From Deltaproteobacteria bacterium (GTDB lineage Bacteria; SAR324; NAC60-12), in assembly GCA_002716165.1 (NCBI GenBank), contig PAZT01000011.1, positions 7,686 through 29,077 of the forward strand: a stretch of DNA of 21,392 nt, written 5' to 3'. Below are positions 1-6,825 of this stretch, in pieces. How positions within the stretch are numbered: position 1 is the first letter of the stretch; every line of letters starts with the position of its first letter. The notes below the pieces were generated by a model. It worked only from the letters and a program-made list of their open reading frames with translations. It did not search any database and was not told the origin of the DNA. Position numbers and translations under genes: made by a program.

Positions 1-614
1 GAAAAATTTACCTTAACATTAAATTCTTCTTCCTCAAGAAACTGGTCATAATCCTCAGGTTTTTCCTCTTCGAATTCAAAGTCTTCTTGGAGATCACTTT
101 TGTCATTAACTCTGCTTAATGAGTCTTCCTTTAAAACTACGTCTCCTTCATTTTTTGACATTGGATCTTCTGCAGAAACTTTTTCAAGACTGTCTTTTTG
201 AAATTGATCTTCCTTAAAGACTTTTTTCGGGACAGTTCTAGCGAGCGGATCTTTTTCAATTCCAAGCACTGGGCTAGCTTCTTTTACTAGATTAGCCTCT
301 GAAGAAAATTCAGTACTCTTTTTAACAGGAGGTCCTTCATCAGTTGATAATTTAGGGAGAATATCTGAAAGCGGATCTTCATCTAAACTAAGGTCTGGAT
401 CACTATCTGAAAGTGGGTCTTCATCTAAATCAAATTTTGGATCACTATCTGAAAGTGGATCTTCATCTAAACTAAGTTCCGGATCACTATCTGGAAGAGA
501 TTTATCTTCAAAATTTTGGCTAAATTCACTATCAGTAATCTCTTGAGATAAAACAGGGGGAAATACAAAAAATGATGTAACTAATATTAGTCCCGAAAGC
601 AAGAAATTCTGCAC
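1..614 (-). CDS. Secreted, strongly acidic repeat protein, partial (C-terminus off the left edge)
   Basis: The frame is open from the left edge to about 710 on the minus strand and is not closed in this window. I place the start at GTG 614 because it puts a hydrophobic signal-like stretch (residues about 4-20, ending VLSQ) right at the N-terminus. An ATG at 710 gives a protein 32 residues longer that overlaps the upstream gene by 35 bp. Neither start has a Shine-Dalgarno sequence. After the signal the chain is rich in Asp, Glu, Ser and Pro, with three 14-residue repeats of the type DPxLSLDEDPLSDS, then looser DPLxR/DPMSK/DSLSR echoes, and runs such as FEFEEEKPEDY and FLEEEEF. It looks disordered, extracytoplasmic and possibly calcium- or cation-binding; that is inference. 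No family is recognised. It follows a LolA-like gene 61 bp away on the same strand, so co-transcription is likely. Confidence 0.68.
   Translation of the reverse strand, partial: MQNFLLSGLILVTSFFVFPPVLSQEITDSEFSQNFEDKSLPDSDPELSLDEDPLSDSDPKFDLDEDPLSDSDPDLSLDEDPLSDILPKLSTDEGPPVKKSTEFSSEANLVKEASPVLGIEKDPLARTVPKKVFKEDQFQKDSLEKVSAEDPMSKNEGDVVLKEDSLSRVNDKSDLQEDFEFEEEKPEDYDQFLEEEEFNVKVNF
360..485 (-). repeat. Three tandem 42-bp coding repeats
   Basis: Three in-frame 42-bp units (485-444, 443-402, 401-360) encode DPELSLDEDPLSDS, DPKFDLDEDPLSDS and DPDLSLDEDPLSDI. The DNA copies are near identical, differing at a few codons, which points to recent duplication or homogenisation. Copy number could vary between strains by slippage. 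Confidence 0.85.
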
Positions 615-675
615 GAGGATTTTAGAATTCAGATCGGGAAAAACTTCATTTTTTTGTGGATAGATATCAGATAAT

Positions 676-1521
676 TCAGTCTGAGCTGAACAATGATTCA
701 GGAGGCACATTTTTGAGGATCGGGTCGTCAGTCAAATCAAGATAAAGTTTTAGTTTCCCTTTTTTCTTATCTACATGCACGAGTGTTTCAAATATAAATT
801 TTTTTTCATTTCCCCGCGTTGTTCGGACACGCATTACGCTTGAAAACCATTTACCTCCAACTTTGACATAATATTTCGGAAAGAAACGGTAAACTTTTCT
901 AAGTACTTTTTCAGCAAAAAAATTCGCCATTATTGGCACACCTTTTTCCTCGTCAAAAAAACTAAGTACTCGATCATAGGATTTTTCGCTGTTTTCAGAA
1001 TCAGTGTTAATTAAGGTCTCAATTTTAAAATATTTCGGATTTTTGAGATTGGAACACTTAATATCTTTTACATCCTTGGTAACAAACTCAAAATCTGCTG
1101 AATCAATATTTGTCCCTGGAAAGATAGTGCTTTCATCAGATGGGAAACTTCTACAACTTTCATTTGATATAGTCCCACAACTGGAACAAACGAAGCGTCT
1201 TGCCCCCCTTTGAATGACACAACTTGGTGCATTAGGCCCCTTCTCAGCAAATATTCTTCTTTTATTATCCATTCTTTGGATACGGAGGGTCTCTTTTTGT
1301 GCTTCACGTTTTGATTTTGATTTGCAAGTTTTTCCTTCACATGTATCTAAAATTACAGTCACACTGACATTTTTTCGTAGAAAAGGGCTTGAAAGATGCG
1401 ACTCATTCATGAATGATTTTATTTTTTCTGGAGAATCAAGCTCCTTACAACTAATTGCAAAAACACTATCTTGAAACAAAATAATAATAACGAACAGAAA
1501 GCAATAATGTTTTTTTTGCAT
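676..1521 (-). CDS. Secreted protein with LolA-like (outer-membrane lipoprotein-sorting) C-terminal half
   Basis: This 281-residue protein begins with a clear Sec signal (K3-K4, hydrophobic 7-17, likely cleavage after VFA at 22). The middle (residues 25-160) is cysteine-rich, with C25, C61, C66, C101, C112, C115, C123 and C156, including a CSSC pair, so disulfides are likely after export. From about 150 the pattern resembles the LolA_like family seen beside RND-type exporters: YDRVLSFFDEEKGVPI, then a lysine-rich 'KVLRKVYRF' strand, 'KVGGKWFSSVMRVRTTRG', and a final strand ending LDLTDDPILKNV. That family normally has about 250 residues and a half-barrel lipid-binding fold in the periplasm. 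The assignment is by remembered pattern and is moderate. The start is the first Met before the signal; it has no Shine-Dalgarno. The acidic repeat gene follows on the same strand. Confidence 0.72.
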   Translation of the reverse strand: MQKKHYCFLFVIIILFQDSVFAISCKELDSPEKIKSFMNESHLSSPFLRKNVSVTVILDTCEGKTCKSKSKREAQKETLRIQRMDNKRRIFAEKGPNAPSCVIQRGARRFVCSSCGTISNESCRSFPSDESTIFPGTNIDSADFEFVTKDVKDIKCSNLKNPKYFKIETLINTDSENSEKSYDRVLSFFDEEKGVPIMANFFAEKVLRKVYRFFPKYYVKVGGKWFSSVMRVRTTRGNEKKFIFETLVHVDKKKGKLKLYLDLTDDPILKNVPPESLFSSD

Positions 1522-2225
1522 ATTTTAATATATTATAAAGAAATTTTACCCATAACAGCATAGCTACATATTTGCAGATACTAACTTTATCCAAATTTGA
1601 GAACAAGTTAAAAGACAATATTCTAATGTTTCTCATATGTTATCTTTATATCTATAAGCATTATTTGCTCTCACAATTTCAATTTAAGAGTGTTTTTTTT
1701 GATGCCGCGTGTATAATTATTATAAGTTAAAATGTTAGTGTATCAAAATTTTTGAACTGATAGAAGTTTTGCAATAAATTGTAAGCTCAAGTACTTATTC
1801 CAATCCATTTTCAGCACTCTAGTTCTAAGTTAAAAATTCTTACTCAACAAATACTTTAAATCTCATTAGCTACAAACATATTACTTAAAGGTGCAATAGA
1901 CAAAATACTTAAATATGATTAGCTACTTCTAATTGAACATTCCAAATTTTGTCTTAAGAATATTCCTAAAAAAACCAGAATAACACAAACCCTCCGATAC
2001 AACATTATATAGCTAAATAACTTAATGGGAATAGTTAAAGAATATCATAAAGTTTTCTGGATGGATCTGGAAGTAGATCTGAGAAAGTAAAAAAATTAAG
2101 TTTTAGAAAAACTAATTTATATCTTAATATGAACATAAATATTAGCTAATTGATTAAGGGACAAAAATGCAAATGACATCTTTAATTCTTTAATTTCCGC
2201 TAATTTTTGAAATGAATGTCAAATC
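1522..2225. other. 704-bp AT-rich intergenic region between divergent genes
   Basis: No substantial reading frame is visible on either strand, and no tRNA-like cloverleaf or riboswitch motif was found. It separates divergently transcribed genes, so it should hold promoters for both. A TATAAT hexamer lies at 1712-1717 without a convincing -35 partner. It contains a diverged direct repeat (1850-1873 and 1904-1926), a 21-codon ORF at 2025-2090 with no Shine-Dalgarno, and an 8-codon ORF at 2167-2193 preceded by AAGGGA. None of these can be called a gene. Confidence 0.6.
1850..1926. repeat. Imperfect direct repeat, about 23 bp, spaced 54 bp
   Basis: AATACTTTAAATCTCATTAGC plus TAC at 1850-1873 recurs with a few changes at 1904-1926 (AATACTTAAATATGATTAGC plus TAC). 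The shared core is AATACTT..AAAT..ATTAGCTAC. It could be a pair of regulator sites or a remnant duplication; in such AT-rich DNA chance is not excluded. Confidence 0.4.
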
Positions 2226-3275
2226 ATGAATTATTTGCAATTTACTATAAGACGAGAACTATTCCTATTTTTTATTACCTGGATTTTAATTAGTTGCTCT
2301 TTTCACTATGATCAGGGGCAGAAACTTGAACAAGAAAATCGTTGGGCTGAAGCTGCAATTGAATACAGAATAGCTTACATTGAAGATCCAGACAGCGAAG
2401 AAATAGGGGCAGCTTTAAAAAGAATGAATGTCAAAGTTGCTGCTGAAAATTTTAAAATTTACAATCAATATTTAATAAACAGGGAATATCACAAAGCATT
2501 TCGAAGGTTAGAAAACACATTATTGCTCAATCCTAGCCACAGTGATGCTCTTTCTGAAATGAATCACTGGTGGCACCTTCTAATAACAGGTAAGGTTGAA
2601 TTGGAATTTTCAAGATTTAGTTCTAATCTAAGACTCGCAGAAGAAATGGAAATGCAGGTTTTGATTAATTCCCCCAAAGGGAAAATCTTAACAGGTAAAA
2701 TCTCAAGTGAATCAAAGATTTTTTTTATAGAGGATGTTGTCTATAAAGCTTTGCCAGAACAGCTTGCAGAATATTCAATCAATACAATTGGAATGAAGAT
2801 AAAACGCAAGTCATCAGAAGGATTCTTACGTACAGAATTTAAAAGATTTGTTAATTTCAGAGAGATTTCACCTTTAAATGTAAGTGGCTGGAAAAATAGC
2901 AATGGTTATAGAAAAATTAAAGCTACATTAGACCACCGTCCTGTCTTATTGACTGATGATAAACAGCTTTCGCCTTGGAATCCTCCTCGTCTTGTAACTT
3001 ATAAGCTGAAGTTTCAAGGCGATATAATCAAAGTACTTTCAGAAACCCGACGCACTGAGTTTGCTCCGGAAGTACTATATTTAAACAAAAAAGAACGTAG
3101 AGCCAACATCGATTTTGGATTATATCAGATGAAAATGAATGACATTGCAAGAAAATGGAGCATCAGACGCAAAAAAATCAATAATTCAGAAGATGATTAT
3201 TTCTACGGACTTTCACGCAATTTACCACTTAACCGTTACTTTTATTATGATAGAGTTTTCCGTTTTATGCCCTGA
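2226..3275 (+). CDS. Lipoprotein with N-terminal TPR-like helices, unknown function
   Basis: This 349-residue protein has an N-terminal hydrophobic segment (about 11-22) ending in a lipobox, L-I-S-C, with C24 as the lipidated residue, so it should be membrane-anchored and face the periplasm. Residues about 28-60 and 80-110 look like TPR or related helical hairpins (an alanine-rich 'WAEAAIEYRIAYIEDP' and 'EYHKAFRRLENTLLLNPSHSDAL'). The rest is richer in predicted strands and basic residues (for example IKRKSSEG, TRRTEF, SIRRKKINN) and resembles nothing I know. The ATG at 2226 is chosen because it gives the full lipoprotein signal; no Shine-Dalgarno precedes it. It stands alone on the plus strand and is convergent with the ygfZ-like gene. 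A role in envelope assembly or trafficking is possible but not shown. Confidence 0.85.
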   Translation: MNYLQFTIRRELFLFFITWILISCSFHYDQGQKLEQENRWAEAAIEYRIAYIEDPDSEEIGAALKRMNVKVAAENFKIYNQYLINREYHKAFRRLENTLLLNPSHSDALSEMNHWWHLLITGKVELEFSRFSSNLRLAEEMEMQVLINSPKGKILTGKISSESKIFFIEDVVYKALPEQLAEYSINTIGMKIKRKSSEGFLRTEFKRFVNFREISPLNVSGWKNSNGYRKIKATLDHRPVLLTDDKQLSPWNPPRLVTYKLKFQGDIIKVLSETRRTEFAPEVLYLNKKERRANIDFGLYQMKMNDIARKWSIRRKKINNSEDDYFYGLSRNLPLNRYFYYDRVFRFMP

Positions 3276-3297
3276 AAGCAAAAAAAGGATTTAGAAA

Positions 3298-3335
3298 TTC
3301 AAAGTTTTAAAAGATATCAGACAAAGGACTTTGAA
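3298..3335. repeat. 8-bp inverted repeat between convergent genes, weak terminator candidate
   Basis: TTCAAAGT (3298-3305) and ACTTTGAA (3328-3335) form a perfect 8-bp inverted repeat with a 22-nt loop, 22 bp beyond the lipoprotein stop and between two convergent genes. There is no T-run directly after it, so intrinsic termination is only a possibility. Confidence 0.3.
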
Positions 3336-3392
3336 GCTTAACATTAATAATGGGATTATAGGAAGAGCTTCCATCATTTAAAAGAGTATTTT

Positions 3393-4487
3393 TTAAATAT
3401 TGTTTGGAAGAAGTTCATGTTTTATTAATGAATCCTGATTAGGATCCAGAGAGAGTGGTTGGTCTCCTTTAGCAATTTCATACCTTATCATTGCAATTCC
3501 ACGGTGAAATCCTTCGTCATTAATATCATCTCCAAAACTTGTGATTTTTCCTATCAACTTCCCATTCTGAAATAATGGACTCCCAGCGTTTGTAGAAGAT
3601 TTAAATGGGATTTTTAACCAGACAGAAAGCCAGTTTGGATGACCACGATGGTACATTCGTGCATGCGGTTCTTGGCCGATGTAACACCCTTTGTTATAAG
3701 ATATATGATTCCCAAGGGCTGCTTCCTGAGGAAAATTTTCTCTGGTGTAATCAACACCTGCCCTCGGAATTCCCTCAGCTATTCTAACACTATCATATGC
3801 TTCTAAGCTAATCAGATCAACTTTCTTAAATTTGAGTGCCTTGTGAAAAAAACTTTGTATGTCTTTTAAATTAATCAGGTTAATGAATCTTGATGATTTG
3901 CCTAAATTATATCTAGAAGAAAATATTTTATTATCTTCAAACACCCATTGAGAATTTTTTTTGTCAAATCCCATTTTTTCTAAAATATCTCCCGCAAAAG
4001 GTCCTATTAAATCCAGCCTCAACATTATTTCCTTGTTAAGTAAAGATATCTTAAAGTCTTCGCGGATATGAAATTTATCTAGTAATGTTCCAACAGCGCG
4101 ACCTTCTCCTGGATCACAAATTACTATCCACTCATCTGAGTATCTCCGAAGAATCAGTAAATGATGAAGGATTTTCCCTTTATTTCCGCAGATCAAACTG
4201 GAATGTATATTACCAATTTTCAACTCTAAAACGTTACTTGTAACCATTCCTTGTAAAAATATTCCAGCATCTGGGCCCCTTAATGAAATCAACCAGCAAG
4301 CTTTAAGATCAAATAATCCACAACCTTTAAGGAGCAGATTGATTTCTTCTGATAATCTGTCAGAATAGCTTATTGGCATGCCAGCACCTGCTTCAAATTC
4401 TTGGATGTTAGCACTTAATTTTAAGTGGTGCTCATCAATTTTTTTGTATATTTCCATAAGATTTACTTTAAAGTGTGATGATACCAT
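3393..4487 (-). CDS. ygfZ: YgfZ/GcvT-like folate-binding protein
   Basis: The 364-residue product carries the hallmark KGCYIGQE at 266-273 (C268), followed by a basic stretch HARMYHRGHP. This is the YgfZ/COG0354 signature rather than that of the glycine-cleavage T protein. The N-terminal part has the GcvT-fold pattern (SLRGPDAGIFLQGMVTSNV at about 68-86; LRLDLIGPFAGDIL at 157-169). YgfZ family proteins bind tetrahydrofolate and help maintain certain Fe-S enzymes such as MiaB and succinate dehydrogenase. At 364 residues it is slightly longer than typical members (about 320-350). The start may be Met1 (ATG 4487) or Met11 (ATG 4457); neither has a clear Shine-Dalgarno. It is divergent from folD with a 56-bp spacer, which fits a shared link to folate. 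Confidence 0.88.
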   Translation of the reverse strand: MVSSHFKVNLMEIYKKIDEHHLKLSANIQEFEAGAGMPISYSDRLSEEINLLLKGCGLFDLKACWLISLRGPDAGIFLQGMVTSNVLELKIGNIHSSLICGNKGKILHHLLILRRYSDEWIVICDPGEGRAVGTLLDKFHIREDFKISLLNKEIMLRLDLIGPFAGDILEKMGFDKKNSQWVFEDNKIFSSRYNLGKSSRFINLINLKDIQSFFHKALKFKKVDLISLEAYDSVRIAEGIPRAGVDYTRENFPQEAALGNHISYNKGCYIGQEPHARMYHRGHPNWLSVWLKIPFKSSTNAGSPLFQNGKLIGKITSFGDDINDEGFHRGIAMIRYEIAKGDQPLSLDPNQDSLIKHELLPNNI

Positions 4488-4488
4488 C

Positions 4489-4513
4489 TTACAAAAAAAT
4501 TAAAATTTTGTAA
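4489..4513. promoter_or_regulatory. 8-bp dyad between divergent ygfZ and folD
   Basis: TTACAAAA (4489-4496) and TTTTGTAA (4506-4513) form a perfect 8-bp inverted repeat with a 9-bp spacer. It sits one base from the ygfZ start codon and 30 bp before folD. Its place in a 56-bp divergent spacer suits an operator for both genes, but it is AT-only apart from one pair, so it could be fortuitous. No confident -35/-10 pair was found. Confidence 0.35.
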
Positions 4514-4543
4514 CCATCTATAAATTTCATAATTCTAAATAAC

Positions 4544-5434
4544 ATGAGTAAACTAATTTCAGGAAAAATGCTAAGCGCGCAAATCAATAAGGAGTTGCGC
4601 AATGAAGTAACTCAATTAAAAGAAAAAGGCGTGGAACCATGTCTGGCAGTTATTCTAGTTGGAGATGATCCAGCGTCTGCAGTATACGTTCGCAATAAAA
4701 AAAGAACCTGTGATGAACTGGGAATCAAGTCTGTTGGTCATGATTTACCAGAAAATACAACTCAGTATCAACTGGAAAATTTGATACATGATCTGAATAA
4801 TGACCCATCTGTAAACGGAATTTTAAATCAGTTTCCTTTACCTATTGGTTTAGATGAATCTAAGATAATTCGCAAAATTTCTCCTGAAAAAGATGTGGAT
4901 GGCCTGAATCCCTTAAACGCTGGGTTAATAGCAATGGGTCAACCAATTTTTATTTCATGTACGCCGTATGGGGTACTGCAAATGCTGAAAAGAAGTAATA
5001 TATCTACTTCTGGAAAAAATACAGTAGTTCTTGGCAGAAGTAATCTTGTTGGTAGACCAATTGCGACTCTACTTTCTAGCAAGGGATGGGATTCAACTGT
5101 TACTGTTTGTCACTCAAGAACTAAAAATTTAGCGGTAATAACTTCACAAGCAGACATACTTATTGCCGCAATTGGCATTCCTGAATTTGTTACTTTTGAC
5201 ATGATTAAAGAAGGAGCAGTTGTAATTGATGTTGGAATTAATAGCATAGAAGATAAAAGCAAAAAAAGTGGTACACGACTTGTTGGAGATGTTGCCTTTG
5301 AAGAGGCACAAAGAAAAGCCTCATTAATTACGCCAGTCCCAGGTGGAGTTGGACCTATGACCATTGCAATGCTGATGGCGAATACTGTTAATGCAGCTCG
5401 CTTACAAAATGGTCTCCCTAGACTAAATATATAA
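4544..5434 (+). CDS. folD: Bifunctional methylene-THF dehydrogenase / methenyl-THF cyclohydrolase FolD
   Basis: FolD oxidises 5,10-methylene-THF with NADP and hydrolyses the product to 10-formyl-THF in the cytoplasm, feeding purine and formyl-Met synthesis. The 296-residue length is standard. Visible motifs: VGDDPASAVYVRNKK (40-53) with the catalytic Tyr48 and Lys52 pair; NGILNQFPLP (91-100) with Gln96; KDVDGLNPLNAG (116-127); TPYGVLQML (140-148); the nucleotide-binding stretch VVLGRSNLVGRP (161-172); and PGGVGPMTIAMLMANT near the C-terminus. All key positions are intact; the usual QLPLP reads QFPLP. There is no Shine-Dalgarno before the ATG, but upstream of it the frame adds nothing conserved. 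It is divergent from ygfZ and ends 284 bp before the nucleoside transporter operon. Confidence 0.97.
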   Translation: MSKLISGKMLSAQINKELRNEVTQLKEKGVEPCLAVILVGDDPASAVYVRNKKRTCDELGIKSVGHDLPENTTQYQLENLIHDLNNDPSVNGILNQFPLPIGLDESKIIRKISPEKDVDGLNPLNAGLIAMGQPIFISCTPYGVLQMLKRSNISTSGKNTVVLGRSNLVGRPIATLLSSKGWDSTVTVCHSRTKNLAVITSQADILIAAIGIPEFVTFDMIKEGAVVIDVGINSIEDKSKKSGTRLVGDVAFEEAQRKASLITPVPGGVGPMTIAMLMANTVNAARLQNGLPRLNI

Positions 5435-5563
5435 TCCATAAAAAGTTTATTAGCTTTTATAATATTAAAAAATTTTACTAAAAAATTTTTACGGCCTTTT
5501 TTGTCAATTAAATTTCAAATAACTCTGCTTTTAATTTATTAATATTATTCTTTAAGTTTTTTT

Positions 5564-5671
5564 ATTGTATCTTCAGAAAATATACAATATACATAGTGTT
5601 CGTTAATACTGAGGTGTATTGGCGTTTATGGGGAAGTCCCATTTCCTCCCGATAAGGTGTGGGAGGTTTTT
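5564..5671 (+). promoter_or_regulatory. Structured 5' leader of the nucleoside-uptake operon, candidate riboswitch or attenuator
   Basis: Three hairpins lie in a row before the binding-protein gene. H1: outer stem ATACA (5589-5593) with TGTAT (5615-5619) and inner stem AGTGTT (5595-5600) with AATACT (5605-5610, one G-U), loop CGTT. H2: ATGGG (5628-5632) with CCCAT (5638-5642), loop GAAGT. H3: CCTCCC (5645-5650) with GGGAGG (5661-5666), then T5. Upstream, ATTGTAT (5564-5570) and ATACAAT (5582-5588) form another inverted repeat that could overlap a promoter (TACAAT at 5583-5588 as a -10) or pair with H1 strands. This G+C-rich island is unlike the surrounding DNA. I do not recognise an Rfam class; it lacks the purine-riboswitch core I remember. 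The ligand, if any, is unknown. Confidence 0.5.
5645..5671 (+). terminator. Terminator-like hairpin in the leader
   Basis: A 6-bp all-matched stem CCTCCC/GGGAGG with a 10-nt loop is followed directly by five T residues. It lies 211 bp after folD and 48 bp before the binding-protein ATG. It could either end folD transcription or act as the off-switch of an attenuator in the transporter leader. The second fits better because it lies so close to the next gene, but this is inference. Confidence 0.5.
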
Positions 5672-5718
5672 CAAAAATTGATTCCGGATATTTTTTTCGG
5701 TTTATTTAGGAGAATGTT

Positions 5719-6717
5719 ATGAATAGAATGCTTTCCGCACTTCTGGTTGCTGGATTGTTTTTATGGAGTGCGTCGCAGGTATTGGCTTACAAGCCTGCCG
5801 TGGTTTTCGACATGGGAGGGAAATTTGACAAGTCGTTCAACGAAGGAATCTGGAATGGACTTGAGAAATTCCGCAAAGAAACTGGTATAAAATACCGTGA
5901 ATTTGAAGTTACACAGGAAGCCCAGCGAGAGCAGTTCCTTCGAAAGCTTGCACGAAGAGGTTCTGATCCTGTTATAGCAGTTGGTTTTGCTCAAGCTGCT
6001 GCATTAACTAAAGTCGCAAAAGAGTTTCCAAAAACTAGGTTCAGTATAATTGATATGGTTGTTGACCTACCAAACGTACAGTCCATTATTTTTAAAGAAC
6101 ACGAAGGTTCTTTCTTAGTAGGTGTTTTAGCAGCTATGAAAAGTGAGTCTTCAGCCGTGGGGTTCGTAGGTGGAATGGATATTCCTCTTATCCATAAATT
6201 TGCCTGTGGATATGTACAGGGGGTAAAGCACATTAATCCTAGTGTAGTTGTATATCAAAAGATGACTGGGACTACTCCAGCAGCATGGAATGATCCAGCA
6301 CGAGGAGCACAACTTGCGAAGGCAATGTATGATAGTGGTGCAGATATTGTCTATGCTGCGGCTGGTGGAACAGGACTTGGGGTTTTACAGGCAGCAGCTG
6401 ACAATAACAAACTTTCAATTGGTGTTGATAGTAATCAAAATCACCTGCAGCCTGGATCTGTTTTGACTTCCATGCTCAAACGTGTAGATGTAGCTGCATA
6501 TGAAGTTTTTAAAACAGGATACGATGGGTCATGGAAGCCTGGATTTAAAATTCTTGGACTTGCAGAAGAGGGAGTTGGCTGGTCACTTGATGAACATAAT
6601 TCAAAATTGATCACAAGTGACATGAAGAATAAAGTTACTCAAATCCGCAAGGATATAATTTCAGGAAACATTCAGGTGCATGATTACATGAGTAACAACA
6701 AATGCCCTGTACAATAA
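5719..6717 (+). CDS. BMP/PnrA-family nucleoside ABC transporter substrate-binding protein
   Basis: The 332-residue product has a Sec signal (residues 1-23, cleavage near VLA|YKP) and no lipobox cysteine, so it should be a soluble periplasmic protein. After the signal comes the BMP-family opening VVFDMGGKFDKSFNEG (28-43) with the D-x-G...DKSFN signature. Then follow SIIFKEHEGSFLVGVLAA, VGFVGGMDIPLIHKFACGYVQG, the AAWNDPARGAQLAKAMYDSG region, and IGVDSNQNHLQPGSVLTSM, all typical of this family, which includes purine-nucleoside receptors of the TmpC/PnrA type. An excellent Shine-Dalgarno (AGGAGA 5708-5713, 5 nt gap) supports the ATG. It heads a run of genes with a nucleoside hydrolase, ATPase and two permeases, which supports nucleosides as the ligand. 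Expression is probably controlled by the structured leader upstream. Confidence 0.93.
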   Translation: MNRMLSALLVAGLFLWSASQVLAYKPAVVFDMGGKFDKSFNEGIWNGLEKFRKETGIKYREFEVTQEAQREQFLRKLARRGSDPVIAVGFAQAAALTKVAKEFPKTRFSIIDMVVDLPNVQSIIFKEHEGSFLVGVLAAMKSESSAVGFVGGMDIPLIHKFACGYVQGVKHINPSVVVYQKMTGTTPAAWNDPARGAQLAKAMYDSGADIVYAAAGGTGLGVLQAAADNNKLSIGVDSNQNHLQPGSVLTSMLKRVDVAAYEVFKTGYDGSWKPGFKILGLAEEGVGWSLDEHNSKLITSDMKNKVTQIRKDIISGNIQVHDYMSNNKCPVQ

Positions 6718-6745
6718 TTTTATAATGGTTTTCATTAAATAAGTT

Positions 6746-6781
6746 CTGGCAATGGATGATAATTTGATCTTCCATTGCCAG
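6746..6781 (+). repeat. Perfect 11-bp intercistronic hairpin after the binding-protein gene
   Basis: CTGGCAATGGA (6746-6756) pairs perfectly with TCCATTGCCAG (6771-6781); inside, GAT (6758-6760) can pair with ATC (6767-6769) around an AATTTG loop. No T-run follows, so it is not a standard terminator. It lies 28 bp past the binding-protein stop and 44 bp before the hydrolase ATG. Such stems between a binding-protein gene and the transporter genes often protect the upstream mRNA from 3' decay, giving binding protein in excess. That role here is inference. Confidence 0.75.
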
Positions 6782-6825
6782 CCAACCTCTCTACCTTTGG
6801 TCTGAAGAACCTACCACAAAATTTC

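Noticed and set aside
2025..2090. 21-codon ORF in the spacer as a remnant of a larger gene
   Set aside because: It has no Shine-Dalgarno, no neighbouring in-frame continuation and no recognisable similarity.
5564..5671. Known purine riboswitch
   Set aside because: The three-way-junction core and kissing loops I remember for purine riboswitches do not fit; the hairpins are in series, not around a junction. Kept only as an unclassified leader.
6775..6825. TTG at 6775 as the start of the nucleoside hydrolase
   Set aside because: It lies in the 3' arm of the 11-bp hairpin, has no Shine-Dalgarno and adds 17 residues with no family conservation; ATG 6826 gives the normal start just before the calcium-site motif.
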